Notes: generated from the letters alone by a model not told the origin. Shown: positions 17,755-27,773, counted from the stretch's first letter. The stretch is DNA of 64,000 nt from Scytonema hofmannii PCC 7110 (GCF_000346485.2 NZ_KQ976354.1:4367436-4431435), one strand, 5' to 3'. Program-made: numbers and translations.

Positions 17755-19245
17755 CTACTGACAAGTATTCTTTGTCCGACTCTTCCATATCCAACCTGGT
17801 TCGGGAGCGCTGAGTTCGATCCAACCACCTTCTTCTTTTCCAGTGACTGTCACTCTAGTACCTGCTTTAATGACCTTTCCTGTTCTTCTGCGCCCGGAAA
17901 CAGAGCGTACATTTGATGCACGAGTGGTAATAAAACAGTTATTGAATTGATTCTGTTGGGAAATTTTGTCTGGAACTGTACTTTTCTGTGTATTTGTACC
18001 GCCTGCCTTTTGTGTTTCTTGAATTGTTTTCTCTTGTGTAGTTGAGGCCGATTTTTGTTGAGGAGGATTTGCAGAAATCACACTCAGCGCAACTAAAGCA
18101 ATCACAGCACCTCCGCCAACAAGCAATTGTATTTGACGAGGAGATTTAATAGGAAAACCTTTGTGAGACGAGGAAGTGTTGGATGCGGGTAGATTGGCAT
18201 CAGGTATTAGCACCGTACTTTGTGTACCTGGCACTTGAGAACTAGGAGTGGTTGGTAGTTGTGTCGTATCGGGAGTTTTTGTATTCTCTGCTGGATGATA
18301 GCAAGGTTTTGCCAATTCTTGTAGCGATCGCACCATTTTAGTTGCGGACGCGTATCCTTCTCGTAGATAGTTTTGCAGTACGTATTTAACAGCAACAGCG
18401 ACAGCCGCTCGGGTGCGAGGATGGGTGAAGGAGGTGAGTGCTTCCAAAGTATCACTTGCAGATTCATAGCGATACTTGTAGTATTGGCGCACCATTTTTG
18501 TTAAAAGATCTGCTAATGGATCGCTGACTTGAGCATACTGCCGCCAAATAATCTCTCCGGTTTTAGCATCTGTAGCAAACTGTTTGGGGTTCAAGCCTGT
18601 CAAAGCTTGGATAGCGATCGCACCAAGCGCATAGATATCACTGTTGGGTCGAGGTCTTCCCTGTGCCTGTTCGCTTGGCATATAACCAGGAGTTCCTATA
18701 GGAATTGTCTCATTGTTGAGTTGATTTGGATTCATTAAGGAATACATCTGGATTTGCTTAACAGCACCAAAATCAACTAGCACCAGTTTATTGTCGGAGT
18801 GACGACGAATGAGATTCTGAGGTTTTATATCGCGATGGATGACTTCGTTATTATGAAGAAATTCTAGAATTGGCAGAACATCTTGCAGCAAATGAATGGT
18901 TTGACTTTCATCCCAACGCTGTCCCAATGGTAATTCCATTGCCAGCTGATGTCCCGCAATATACTCCTGTACGAGAAAAAATTCTTGCTGTTCTTCAAAG
19001 TAAGCCAACAGTCGCGGAATTTGGTCATGGTTGCCCAATTTTTCCAGAGTTTCGGCTTCTCTACGAAACAAGCGTCTTGCGATTTGCAAAAACTCAAGGT
19101 CATCAGTAGCAGGTTTGAGATGTTTAACGACGCATACAGGATTTCCAGGACGGCGAGTATCTTGTGCTGTGTACGTGTGACCAAATCCACCCATACCCAA
19201 TAGCTCAACTACCAGGTAACGCTGGTCTAGTAATCTGCCAATCAT
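17755..19245 (-). CDS. Membrane Ser/Thr protein kinase with extracellular SH3-like domain
   Basis: 496 aa. N-terminal kinase domain with glycine loop LLGMGGFGHTY (16-25), Lys41 in VVKHLKP, catalytic HRDIKPQN (Asp140), VDFGAVK (158-164) and an activation segment ending GTPGYMPSEQ. A Thr/Ser/Pro-rich linker follows, then one membrane helix (about 372-391, LLVGGGAVIALVALSVIS) and a C-terminal bacterial SH3 domain (about 443-492, NVRSVSGRRRTGKVI and GWIELSAPEPGWIW). The SH3 part would face outside and could sense peptidoglycan or the envelope. All catalytic residues look intact; targets are unknown. Confidence 0.92.
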   Translation of the reverse strand: MIGRLLDQRYLVVELLGMGGFGHTYTAQDTRRPGNPVCVVKHLKPATDDLEFLQIARRLFRREAETLEKLGNHDQIPRLLAYFEEQQEFFLVQEYIAGHQLAMELPLGQRWDESQTIHLLQDVLPILEFLHNNEVIHRDIKPQNLIRRHSDNKLVLVDFGAVKQIQMYSLMNPNQLNNETIPIGTPGYMPSEQAQGRPRPNSDIYALGAIAIQALTGLNPKQFATDAKTGEIIWRQYAQVSDPLADLLTKMVRQYYKYRYESASDTLEALTSFTHPRTRAAVAVAVKYVLQNYLREGYASATKMVRSLQELAKPCYHPAENTKTPDTTQLPTTPSSQVPGTQSTVLIPDANLPASNTSSSHKGFPIKSPRQIQLLVGGGAVIALVALSVISANPPQQKSASTTQEKTIQETQKAGGTNTQKSTVPDKISQQNQFNNCFITTRASNVRSVSGRRRTGKVIKAGTRVTVTGKEEGGWIELSAPEPGWIWKSRTKNTCQ

Positions 19246-19263
19246 CTAAAACCTTCCGGGAGT

Positions 19264-20796
19264 CTATACGGCTGTTTTTTTCAATACCATCAAAGCACGT
19301 AATCTTAATACTAGCATAGTACCCGTAGTAAAGAATATACCCAGTAACAAATTTCTGAGGCTGATACTCTTGCCATTTTCACTAACCAAAATACTTTCCA
19401 GTATCAAAGAAGGTAATAGTATTCCACTGAACAGCAAAAACCTATAAAGAAATATTTTTCTTTTGGCTAGAATAGTAATAATCGTCAAACAAATACCCAA
19501 AGGAATAAAAGTGATAGCGTAGTAAAAAAGTTGCTGATCTTTGGGCATTAACTCCAATAAATGGAAAGAAGAGAAATGACTTAATGTGTCAATGTAGACC
19601 TGAAGCATACCTTTAGAGTAAGTGAATACTATATGATGAGGATTAGTGTCTGTAAAAACATTGGAAACTCTCATCTTTAATTCTGACCCATTTTCTCCAG
19701 TAATAGAGGTTCTGAGTCGCAAGTCCAAAGCGGTTCCCTCCTGTCCCAAGGTGAAATTACGACGAAGAGTTCCGTTGGAAACTGAGATAATACGAGCTGG
19801 TCCAGTTTGACCTATGTTAGAACTGGTAACAGTTGTGCTGATAGTGAACTCAGAGGTTTCTCGAATTCTTTGATTTAAAGAAGTAACAGGAGTTTCTGTT
19901 TCCAACCAATGACCGGAACTTAAAAATACTCCTTGACCTTGCTGATTCTCTGATAACTGTTCCCACAAAAGTTTTTTCTCTAGTAACTTGGGACTTTTTG
20001 CAGTTTCTTCTAGCTGACAGCATCGATCGGTAAATTTGTAAGCAGCAAGTAAAGAATCTCCCAAGGTATTAAAATAGTTCTCATCAAAAAATACTTTTTC
20101 TACTTCGTTCTTTGAAATAGCTTTATCGGCAATATAAACTTTAGAAATATATCCTTGCCAAGGTCTAGTTCCTGTTTTTTCATTACCAAAGATTAACGGA
20201 TAATTTAGATTCCACCCACTTAAACTTGTTGTCCCCAGCCAAAGAAACGAGATAGCAAATGTCAAGATTATATATCCGCAAAAAAACAAGGTTATTTTTT
20301 GTGTAGATCGTCCCAAAGTACTATTTTCTATGTTAGCGAAGACACTATTTAACTTTTGAGAATTACATAAATAAAAACATAGTAAACCGACTAATCCACT
20401 CATACTATTATTAAGTATATCGGCAGGAGTGGGTTCTCTAGACGGTAAAAATATCTGCCAAAGTTCAACTGTCAGAGATAAACCCAGACTCCCTAATAAA
20501 ACTAGTAAAATATTTCCTATTAATGGTATTCTTATTTTTTGTAGATAACTGCTGAGACTGAACCCCAAAGGAATAAATAATAGAATGTTATTGACTTGGT
20601 CTATAAAATTGCTTGTACTTTCAAATTGACTAGAGATTTTTTGGATTGAAAAATTATTGGGTGAAGAAAAATTGAAGGGATAAAGTGTAGCTACTAGTAT
20701 CACGAATATGCTACCAAAAATCATCAAAATATCTTTTGCAAAAATGCGTTTATCAAAAAGAGTACATTTTTGAAAATCTTTTTTGCCTTGTTTCAT
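19264..20796 (-). CDS. VanZ-like membrane protein fused to a LamG/concanavalin-like domain
   Basis: 510 aa. The first about 190 residues form a VanZ-like bundle: FVILVATLYPFNFSSPN, NILLFIPLGFSL, then SLTVELWQIFLPSREPTPAD and ILNNSMSGLVGLL. After another membrane helix comes a soluble part (about 210-415) with WLETETPVTSLNQRI and HHIVFTYSKGMLQVYID, which looks like a LamG/concanavalin beta-sandwich. Two or three further membrane helices end the protein. VanZ domains in other bacteria are tied to envelope and glycan traits, so a surface-polysaccharide role is plausible but inferred. Confidence 0.82.
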   Translation of the reverse strand: MKQGKKDFQKCTLFDKRIFAKDILMIFGSIFVILVATLYPFNFSSPNNFSIQKISSQFESTSNFIDQVNNILLFIPLGFSLSSYLQKIRIPLIGNILLVLLGSLGLSLTVELWQIFLPSREPTPADILNNSMSGLVGLLCFYLCNSQKLNSVFANIENSTLGRSTQKITLFFCGYIILTFAISFLWLGTTSLSGWNLNYPLIFGNEKTGTRPWQGYISKVYIADKAISKNEVEKVFFDENYFNTLGDSLLAAYKFTDRCCQLEETAKSPKLLEKKLLWEQLSENQQGQGVFLSSGHWLETETPVTSLNQRIRETSEFTISTTVTSSNIGQTGPARIISVSNGTLRRNFTLGQEGTALDLRLRTSITGENGSELKMRVSNVFTDTNPHHIVFTYSKGMLQVYIDTLSHFSSFHLLELMPKDQQLFYYAITFIPLGICLTIITILAKRKIFLYRFLLFSGILLPSLILESILVSENGKSISLRNLLLGIFFTTGTMLVLRLRALMVLKKTAV

Positions 20797-21143
20797 ACGT
20801 TATCCTAATTTAATGTAGCGGGATCGCGAACTATCACCGAACATTTACTATTTCTTCAATTCTCTGCCTTCTCATTACGGAAATTAACTGACGTATTTTT
20901 ACCTAGCTTGAAAAAGGGAGGGGGGAGTAGGGAGGGGCTGAGAATCATCAGTTTTAGGAGAATGCGCTAGCTATCTTGCTTTTACAGTTGTCGGATTGCC
21001 ACAGACAGTGGCATAAAGATAAGAGTGAGGGGTTAAGCCCTCGCTCAGTCAGCCATGAAACAGCGATCGCGCTATAACTGGTAGTTGAGTAACTATTAAA
21101 CAATTATATTAATCTCCGCACACCGGATGGATTTATAGAAGTC
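20797..21143. other. Intergenic region between divergent genes
   Basis: 347 bp separating the divergent VanZ-like and cyclase genes, so it should contain both promoters. Visible features are a G-rich run at 20918-20938 and a HIP1 site near 21065. No gene or clear promoter boxes were recognised. Confidence 0.4.
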
Positions 21144-22763
21144 ATGACAGAACTGAAACTGCGCCTGCAAGAAGGAACTTCTGAAAAAATGATAACGGTG
21201 CATCAAGATACATTTACAATAGGTCGATTACCCCAATGTGACCTTTGTATAGCGTCAGGAGGAGTTTCCCGTTTCCATGCACGATTGACGAAAACTCCTT
21301 CCGGTAAGTGGACTGTTGAAGATTTAGGCAGTAAAAATGGCACCCAATTAAACGAAAACCTTGTGAAATCTCCCGAACAGGTGCGTAGTGGCGATATTAT
21401 TTGGTTGGGAGATGTAAGTCTAGTTGTTCTACTCACTCCGGTAGAACAGACAACGTTCAAGCCGGAAGTAGGAGCAACCGCTCAAGGAAGAACTATTCTT
21501 CGTAATGTTAAACAATTGCAAGAGCAATGGCTGCTAACGGATATCGACGACAGCGACATTGCCAATAAAGACAAAACCATTGCCCGCTTAAAAGACCTAG
21601 TAGACATAGCAAAGAATCTTTCTGCAGCAGCTTCCATACAAGAGATTTTCTCCCAAGTTCAGGAAGTTGTTTTTCGTTACCTTAATAGTATAGACCGTTT
21701 GGCACTCTTAATTGATGTCGGCGGGTGCGGTAAGCTAGAATTAATGAATGCGGCAACAAGAGATTTTTCCCAACCTGAGTATTTATTAACTGATGGTGAT
21801 TGGATTAGTCGCAGTATCTGCCAAAAGGTGTTTGAGGAAAAAGTTGCTCTTCAAACTGCTGATGCTCAAAATGATGAACGATTTGCTGGAGAAAACAGTA
21901 TTTTAGTGAAAGGTATTCGTAGCGCCATGGCAGTGCCTTTATGGGATGAGAATAAGGTTGTTGGCGTTCTCTACGCTGATGCCCATCTTTCATCACACCA
22001 TTGGACACAAGAAGGTGAGGAAGAACTCAGGTTTTTTTCAGCTTTAGCAAATCTTGTTGCTTCTAGCGTACAGCGATGGTTGTTAGCTGAGAAACTTAAA
22101 AGCGAAGAGATGATTCGTCAAAAATTGGAACGGTATCATTCTCCATCTGTTGTCCAGCATCTGATATCTGTAGGAGTTCTACCTGGTGGTCGATTACCAC
22201 CACAAGACAGTGAAATTAGTATTTTATTTGCGGATTTAGTAGGATTTACTGCGCTTTCAGAACGGTTATCGCCAACTAAGATTGCCGAATTACTGAATTA
22301 TTTATTTGAAGAAATGCTACAAGAAGTGTTTGCCTTTGGCGGCACTTTGGATAAGTATATTGGTGATTGTATTATGGCATTTTTTGGTGCGCCCGAACCA
22401 CAGCCAGATCATGCCAACCGCTCTGTGGCTGCTGCCATGGGAATGCTGACTCGTCTGGAAAATCTCAATACTCGAAATTTTTGGGAAGAACCACTTCAAT
22501 TGCGGATAGCGATCAATAGTGGAAAAGCAGTAGTGGGGGATGTCGGTAGTTCTCAGAGAGTTGAATACACCGCATTAGGAGCAACTATTAATTTAGCAGC
22601 CCGAATGGAAGGAGTTTGCCCTCCTGGTGAATGTGTTCTCAGTGAAGCTACTTATAGTTTACTTTCAGACCCTTCTGATTTTCATGAAATGGGAGATTAT
22701 CGCTTCAAAGGCATTAATCGATTGGTTAAAGTTTATCAGACCAAAATGCAGGCAAGGATGTGA
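21144..22763 (+). CDS. FHA-GAF-class III nucleotide cyclase
   Basis: 539 aa. FHA domain first (about 20-95; FTIGRLPQCDLCI, GVSRFHARL, EDLGSKNGT), which binds phosphothreonine. A GAF domain follows (about 165-315; RSAMAVPLWDENKVVGVLYAD). Then a class III cyclase (about 350-535) with metal-binding Asp in SILFADLVGFTALSERL, the second metal Asp in DKYIGDCIMAFFGAP, and GEVVGD-like KAVVGDVGSSQRVEYTALG. cAMP versus cGMP specificity was not settled. Pairing of an FHA domain with cyclase output suggests control by a Ser/Thr kinase; one lies at 17755, but a link is only a guess. Confidence 0.92.
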   Translation: MTELKLRLQEGTSEKMITVHQDTFTIGRLPQCDLCIASGGVSRFHARLTKTPSGKWTVEDLGSKNGTQLNENLVKSPEQVRSGDIIWLGDVSLVVLLTPVEQTTFKPEVGATAQGRTILRNVKQLQEQWLLTDIDDSDIANKDKTIARLKDLVDIAKNLSAAASIQEIFSQVQEVVFRYLNSIDRLALLIDVGGCGKLELMNAATRDFSQPEYLLTDGDWISRSICQKVFEEKVALQTADAQNDERFAGENSILVKGIRSAMAVPLWDENKVVGVLYADAHLSSHHWTQEGEEELRFFSALANLVASSVQRWLLAEKLKSEEMIRQKLERYHSPSVVQHLISVGVLPGGRLPPQDSEISILFADLVGFTALSERLSPTKIAELLNYLFEEMLQEVFAFGGTLDKYIGDCIMAFFGAPEPQPDHANRSVAAAMGMLTRLENLNTRNFWEEPLQLRIAINSGKAVVGDVGSSQRVEYTALGATINLAARMEGVCPPGECVLSEATYSLLSDPSDFHEMGDYRFKGINRLVKVYQTKMQARM

Positions 22764-22946
22764 ATTCACTATATAAGCATAAATACATATTATTTATGTA
22801 TGATTTGTTTCAAGTTTAATTGCAAAATTTTAATATAAGTAAAATGAGCATTCATTAAAAGACTAAAATTATTAAGTGAGACCGCAATTAAAATATTGTG
22901 ACAATGCGGTGTTACCTCAAGTAACTTTTTAACGGGAGGTCAGGTT

Positions 22947-24314
22947 ATGGCGATCGCCACCATTAATCCCGCAACAGGGGAATTGCTCAAAACTTTTGAG
23001 CCGTTAAACGATACCGAAATCGCTATAAAACTCGATTTGGCACAACAGGCTTTTGAGCAGTATCGAAAGACTGGTTTTCCAGAGCGAGCATCTTGGATGC
23101 AGAAAGCTGCTGATATTCTAGAGCAAGAAAAAGCAGAATATGCCAAGCTGATGACACTGGAGATGGGCAAGCCTTTGAAAGCAGCGATCGCAGAAGTAGA
23201 AAAATGTGCTGTTGTCTGTCGCTACTATGCCGAACACGCTTCCCAATTTCTTGGGGATGTGAGTGTTAAAACAGATGCCAGCCATAGTTTTGTCCGCTAC
23301 CAACCATTAGGCATTATTCTTGCCGTCATGCCTTGGAATTTTCCCTTCTGGCAGGTCTTTCGATTCGCCGCACCTGCTTTGATGGCGGGAAATGTAGGAT
23401 TGCTTAAACACGCTTCTAATGTTCCCCAGTGTGCGTTAGCTATAGAAGAAATTATACGACGAGCAGGTTTTCCCGAAGAAGTATTTCAAACCCTGTTGAT
23501 CGGTGCTAGTAAGGTGTCTTCCTTAATGGCAGACGATCGCATCAAAGCCGCCACACTGACAGGAAGCGAACCCGCAGGAGCAAGTTTAGCAGCTGCATCA
23601 GGAACACAAATTAAAAAAACTGTTCTGGAATTAGGAGGTAGCGACCCTTTTATTGTTTTAGACAGTGCAGATCTAGAAGCAGCAGCAACCACAGCAACCA
23701 CCGCACGAATGCTAAATAACGGGCAATCTTGTATTGCCGCCAAACGCTTTATAGTGGTTGAAACTGTCGCCGATAAGTTTGAAAAGTTGCTGCTAGAAAA
23801 ATTCCAAGGCTTGAAAGTTGGCGACCCCATGGACCCAGAAACAGACTTGGGACCGCTAGCCACCCCCGATATTCTTAAGGATTTAGACCAGCAAGTGCAT
23901 GCTTGTGTTAAGAATGGTGCAAAACTTCTCATAGGAGGGCATCCTGTATCAGATAGACCCGGTAATTACTATCCTGCAACGATTCTTACGGAGATTTCTC
24001 CAGAAAATCCAATGGCAAAGGAAGAATTTTTCGGTCCTGTAGCAATGCTATTTCGTGTTGCGGATATTGATGCCGCAATCAAACTAGCAAATTCCACACC
24101 CTTTGGCTTAGGAGCCAGTGCATGGACGACTAACGCCAAAGAACGCGATCGTCTTGCAGAGGAAATCGAAGCAGGTTCGGTATTTATCAACGGAATGGTA
24201 AAATCTGACCCTCGATTACCCTTTGGTGGAATTAAGCGTTCCGGATATGGCAGAGAACTGAGTATCCAAGGCATTCATGAGTTCGTCAATGTTAAAACTG
24301 TATGGGTTAAGTGA
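22947..24314 (+). CDS. gabD: Succinate-semialdehyde dehydrogenase (NAD(P)+)
   Basis: 455 aa aldehyde dehydrogenase with catalytic Cys262 (NNGQSC), general base Glu228 (VLELGGSDPF) and the substrate/cofactor loop PWNFPFWQVFR near 129. A GGGAGG-like site precedes the ATG. The next gene (24500) encodes a ThDP decarboxylase of the acetolactate synthase superfamily. This pair matches the cyanobacterial bypass described in Synechococcus PCC 7002, where 2-oxoglutarate is decarboxylated to succinic semialdehyde and oxidised to succinate. The cofactor preference is not evident. Confidence in the role comes mainly from that neighbour. Confidence 0.88.
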   Translation: MAIATINPATGELLKTFEPLNDTEIAIKLDLAQQAFEQYRKTGFPERASWMQKAADILEQEKAEYAKLMTLEMGKPLKAAIAEVEKCAVVCRYYAEHASQFLGDVSVKTDASHSFVRYQPLGIILAVMPWNFPFWQVFRFAAPALMAGNVGLLKHASNVPQCALAIEEIIRRAGFPEEVFQTLLIGASKVSSLMADDRIKAATLTGSEPAGASLAAASGTQIKKTVLELGGSDPFIVLDSADLEAAATTATTARMLNNGQSCIAAKRFIVVETVADKFEKLLLEKFQGLKVGDPMDPETDLGPLATPDILKDLDQQVHACVKNGAKLLIGGHPVSDRPGNYYPATILTEISPENPMAKEEFFGPVAMLFRVADIDAAIKLANSTPFGLGASAWTTNAKERDRLAEEIEAGSVFINGMVKSDPRLPFGGIKRSGYGRELSIQGIHEFVNVKTVWVK

Positions 24315-24347
24315 TTTTGGATTTTGGATTTTGGATTTTGGATTTTG
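24313..24347. repeat. GATTTTG tandem repeat, 5 copies
   Basis: Five perfect heptamers that start within the stop-codon region of the dehydrogenase gene. Confidence 0.95.
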
Positions 24348-24357
24348 AATTGGGAAA

Positions 24358-24488
24358 AGTTAGTTGTTAGTTGTTAGTTGTTAGTTGTTAATCCACCAAC
24401 CACTAACTACTAACCATCAACCACTAACCACCAACCACTAACCACTAACCACCAACCACTAACCACTAACCACTAACCACTAACTACT
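24358..24488. repeat. Long heptamer array in inverted arms
   Basis: About four GTTAGTT units are followed by about thirteen AACCACT/AACTACT units, so the two arms are complementary. The array fills the gap between the two bypass genes and ends 12 bases before the next start, leaving room for the GAGGAA ribosome site at 24489. It could fold in the mRNA and tune the downstream gene. Confidence 0.9.
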
Positions 24489-24499
24489 GAGGAAATTAA

Positions 24500-26143
24500 A
24501 TGAACACGGCTGAACTACTGGTACAGTGCTTAGAAAATGAAGGTGTAGAATATGTTTTTGGACTTCCTGGAGAAGAAAACCTGCACGTTCTAGAAGCCTT
24601 GAAACACTCTTCAATTAAATTCATTACCACTCGTCACGAACAGGGTGCAGCTTTCATGGCAGATGTTTACGGACGTTTGACAGGAAAAGCTGGAGTGTGT
24701 CTTTCTACCCTCGGCCCTGGGGCAACAAATTTAATGACAGGAGTGGCAGATGCTAACCTTGATGGCGCACCATTGGTTGCTATCACCGGGCAAGTGGGAA
24801 CAGATAGAATGCATATCGAATCCCATCAATACCTTGACTTGGTAGCAATGTTTGCCCCTGTTACAAAGTGGAACAAACAGATTGTCAGACCAAGCATCAC
24901 GCCAGAACTTGTGCGAAAAGCCTTTAAGCGATCGCAAAGTGAAAAACCGGGCGCAGTACACATTGACTTGCCGGAAAATATAGCTGCCATGCCTGCAGAC
25001 GGGAAACCATTGCAAAAAGATAAAATAGAAAAAACCTTTGCATCTTTTGCCAGTATTAGGGCAGCCGCAGCAGTAATTTCCCAAGCAGAGAATCCCATAA
25101 TTTTAGTAGGAAATGGGGCTATTCGCGCTCAAGCTAGTGATGCCGTCACGCAGTTCGCCACCCAATTGAATATTCCCGTTGCCAATACATTCATGGGTAA
25201 AGGTATTATTCCTTACACCCATCCTCTAGCACTTTGGGCAGTAGGATTGCAACAGCGAGATTTCATCACCTGTGGTTTCTCCAATACTGACTTGGTAATT
25301 GCCATTGGCTACGATTTAATTGAATTCTCTCCGAAAAAATGGAACCCTGAAGGCAAGATTCCCATTGTTCATATTGCAACAACTCCTGCAGAAATTGATA
25401 GCAGTTATATTCCTAAAGTAGAAGTTGTAGGGGATGTTTCAGATTCACTTTTAGAGATATTAAAAGTTGCAGATAGGCAAGGCAAACCCAACCCCTATGC
25501 CATCAGCTTGCGAACAAATATTCGTGCTGATTACGAACAGTATGCCAATGATGATGCATTCCCCATCAAGCCACAAAAGCTCATTTACGATTTACGGCAA
25601 GTTATGGGACCAGAAGACATCGTCATTTCTGATGTAGGCGCACACAAAATGTGGATTGCCCGCCATTACCACTGCTACAGCCCCAATACCTGTATTATTT
25701 CCAATGGCTTTGCCGCAATGGGAATTGCCATTCCCGGTGCATTAGCAGCAAAACTCATCTATCCAGATCGCAAAGTTGTTGCAGCAACAGGAGATGGTGG
25801 TTTTATGATGAACTGCCAGGAATTAGAAACTGCTTTACGTGTCGGGACACCTTTTGTCACCCTAGTCTTTAACGATGGTGGCTATGGATTAATCGAGTGG
25901 AAGCAAGAAAACCACTTTGGTAAAGGACGTTCATCCTTTGTACATTTTGGCAATCCCGACTTTGTCAAATTTGCAGAAAGCATGGGACTAAAAGGCTACC
26001 GAGTTGAAACCGCTACAGATTTGGTTCCCATGCTCAAAGACGCCCTTAACCAAGACGTACCTGCTGTCATAGATTGTCGTGTAGACTATCGAGAAAACAG
26101 CCTCTTTTCCCAAAAAGCTGGTGAATTGAGTTGTTCTTTGTAA
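24500..26143 (+). CDS. 2-oxoglutarate decarboxylase (ThDP enzyme annotated as acetolactate synthase-like)
   Basis: 547 aa with the three-domain ThDP fold: Pyr domain with catalytic Glu47 (TTRHEQGAAFMADVYGR), central domain, and PP domain with the GDGG motif (431-434, ATGDGGFMMNCQELETA) and the NDGGYGLIEW loop. A true acetolactate synthase would sit with ilvN or be slightly longer. Position directly after succinate-semialdehyde dehydrogenase points instead to the 2-oxoglutarate decarboxylase of the alternative TCA cycle, known from Synechococcus PCC 7002. Substrate is inferred from the pairing. Start ATG has GAGGAA 6 bases upstream. Confidence 0.85.
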   Translation: MNTAELLVQCLENEGVEYVFGLPGEENLHVLEALKHSSIKFITTRHEQGAAFMADVYGRLTGKAGVCLSTLGPGATNLMTGVADANLDGAPLVAITGQVGTDRMHIESHQYLDLVAMFAPVTKWNKQIVRPSITPELVRKAFKRSQSEKPGAVHIDLPENIAAMPADGKPLQKDKIEKTFASFASIRAAAAVISQAENPIILVGNGAIRAQASDAVTQFATQLNIPVANTFMGKGIIPYTHPLALWAVGLQQRDFITCGFSNTDLVIAIGYDLIEFSPKKWNPEGKIPIVHIATTPAEIDSSYIPKVEVVGDVSDSLLEILKVADRQGKPNPYAISLRTNIRADYEQYANDDAFPIKPQKLIYDLRQVMGPEDIVISDVGAHKMWIARHYHCYSPNTCIISNGFAAMGIAIPGALAAKLIYPDRKVVAATGDGGFMMNCQELETALRVGTPFVTLVFNDGGYGLIEWKQENHFGKGRSSFVHFGNPDFVKFAESMGLKGYRVETATDLVPMLKDALNQDVPAVIDCRVDYRENSLFSQKAGELSCSL

Positions 26144-26144
26144 G

Positions 26145-26190
26145 GGTTAGTGGTTAACCAGTGACCAGTGACCAGTGACAACTAACCACT
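26145..26190. repeat. Mixed heptamer repeats
   Basis: GGTTAGTGGTTAACCAGTGACC followed by more CAGTGAC units and an ACTAACC tail, between convergent genes. Confidence 0.8.
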
Positions 26191-26191
26191 A

Positions 26192-27184
26192 TCATTTCCC
26201 AAACTTTGCATCAATATCATCTGCAACTGAAGCACCGTGACGGGAGTTAATTTTGAGTGACTCCCCGTTTTTAGACAAGTCGTAGGTTAAAGGTTGTGTT
26301 GCAGAAATTCTTGCTTCTCCCTCCTGTGCTAGCGTCTGAGGAGGGTTTTTTGTGATGAAATCTTTCAAGGACTCTATTCTTATAGATGTGGGTGGAATAG
26401 TAGTCTCAAATCCCGGAGTTTTAGCAAGAATATTCAATGCTCGCAAACATCCTTCTGGCTCAAAACCCGCACGGATAGAGGTTAAATAGCCCATTCGATC
26501 CCCTTCTAATTCTTGCTCTTTGCTCTGTAATGCAAGGCGTTGGTCTAAATCTTCTGTCTTTTGAGCAACAATATCCTTTATGCGTTTCTCGGCTTGTTGT
26601 GCTCGATTTGTATTTCTTCTTTCTAGAACACCGTTCACTAAGTTACCAAGAAATCCGGGTAAGACATGGTTAGCGAGCGCACCTCCAACATAGTTCACTG
26701 TTGACTCTGTGGATGAAGTTTTTTTTATCCCCAAAACTTCCTGTTCGGTTTCCTCTTTAATTTTGACAAGCAATTCAGCCTTTTGAGTCTCACCAACAAC
26801 TGTATGGCGTTTTACATGATGACCCATTTCGTGACCTACGAGACAAGCCAGGGCTGAGGAATCACTTACCAATTGGTTAAGAACACCGCTATGAACTGTT
26901 ATTAGGTTCTCTTCGCTGGCAAAGCTATGGGTGTCATATTTTCGGACAATCTTGACTTGCCAAGGATGACTATCGATTTCATTAGCACGGGCAATGCGAT
27001 CGACAATACGGTAAATAGCATACCAGTCAGAGGGCAGTTTTTCTCTTGCTTGTTGATAGACACCAGAAGCAGTGGAAGTTGGGGTATTTTCTACAGTTGC
27101 TTGTGCTAAAACAAGCAGGTTTGTGGGAAAAAAGAGCGAACAGAAAGAACAGATAGTTAAAAGTTTTGTTTTCCAAGCAAGCAT
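26192..27184 (-). CDS. M48-family metalloprotease, exported
   Basis: 330 aa from the ATG at 27184; a TTG at 27193 in the same frame is less likely. A signal peptide (MLAWKTKLLTICSFCSLFF...LAQA) indicates export to the periplasm. The zinc site HEMGH (about 118-122) and a later glutamate in QELEGDRMGYL (about 226) match M48 (BepA/Oma1-like) peptidases, which act in envelope quality control. A Lys/Glu-rich helix (QKTEDLDQRLALQSKEQ) precedes that Glu. No TPR tail is evident, unlike BepA. The last residues (SVADDIDAKFGK) were not recognised. Confidence 0.9.
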   Translation of the reverse strand: MLAWKTKLLTICSFCSLFFPTNLLVLAQATVENTPTSTASGVYQQAREKLPSDWYAIYRIVDRIARANEIDSHPWQVKIVRKYDTHSFASEENLITVHSGVLNQLVSDSSALACLVGHEMGHHVKRHTVVGETQKAELLVKIKEETEQEVLGIKKTSSTESTVNYVGGALANHVLPGFLGNLVNGVLERRNTNRAQQAEKRIKDIVAQKTEDLDQRLALQSKEQELEGDRMGYLTSIRAGFEPEGCLRALNILAKTPGFETTIPPTSIRIESLKDFITKNPPQTLAQEGEARISATQPLTYDLSKNGESLKINSRHGASVADDIDAKFGK

Positions 27185-27193
27185 AACAATCAA

Positions 27194-27773
27194 CCTTAAT
27201 GTCTTAGCGACATTTTTTTATAATAATTCTATGAGAACGTCATTGCGTAAATAATATTACAAACTTTTTTAGTTCTCCACCGAATTATTTCGTAAAATTC
27301 CCCAGGATGGTAAAAATATTTTGATTTTTAATAACTTTATCTAATTACGTATATTTGCTGAATTCCGTAAAATAATTTAACTACAATACTTTTCCAGTAA
27401 ATACACAAAAGCATTTTCTTGTGGTACGGGCGTCCTCGCCCGTTCTAAATCAGGAGAGCGAGCATCTCCCCTGTTCCATAGGACGGGCTGCACCATCCTA
27501 CAAGAAAAAGTTGGATATTTTTTAATTTGGAAGTCCTTAAGTAAGCGAGGCTTCGCCTAAAGTGAAGGCATTCCCAGACGGAGCCATCGGATCGAGAGTC
27601 AAGGCGTAAATAGAGATTGTTTTTCGTTTCTAAATTGGCAATTTTTATTTATTTATCTTTTTATTTGTTTACAAAAAGACCAGTAATCTATTTCAGTTTG
27701 TTACTATTTGCATATCCTAAAAGCCTATTCCTTTAGACTTATCTCCAATAGAAACTTTACGGGATATATACAA
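27194..27773. other. Intergenic region with a dispersed repeat
   Basis: 580 bp between divergent genes. Besides AT-rich promoter-like DNA it contains the 95-bp element at 27414-27508 and, at about 27541-27602, a GC-rich stretch (GGCATTCCCAGACGGAGCC) of a type common between cyanobacterial genes. No gene seen. Confidence 0.45.
27414..27508. repeat. 95-bp dispersed palindromic element
   Basis: Outer ends TTTTCTTGT and ACAAGAAAA are inverted. The left half contains GGTACGGGCGTCCTCGCCCG, as at 5742; the right half contains GGACGGGCTGCACCATCC. This looks like the fuller form of the family. Confidence 0.7.

Noticed and set aside
23486-23932. 148-aa minus-strand frame
   Set aside because: Fully antisense to the catalytic region of the dehydrogenase.
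24500-26143. Plain acetolactate synthase (ilvB)
   Set aside because: No ilvN nearby and direct pairing with succinate-semialdehyde dehydrogenase fits 2-oxoglutarate decarboxylase better.
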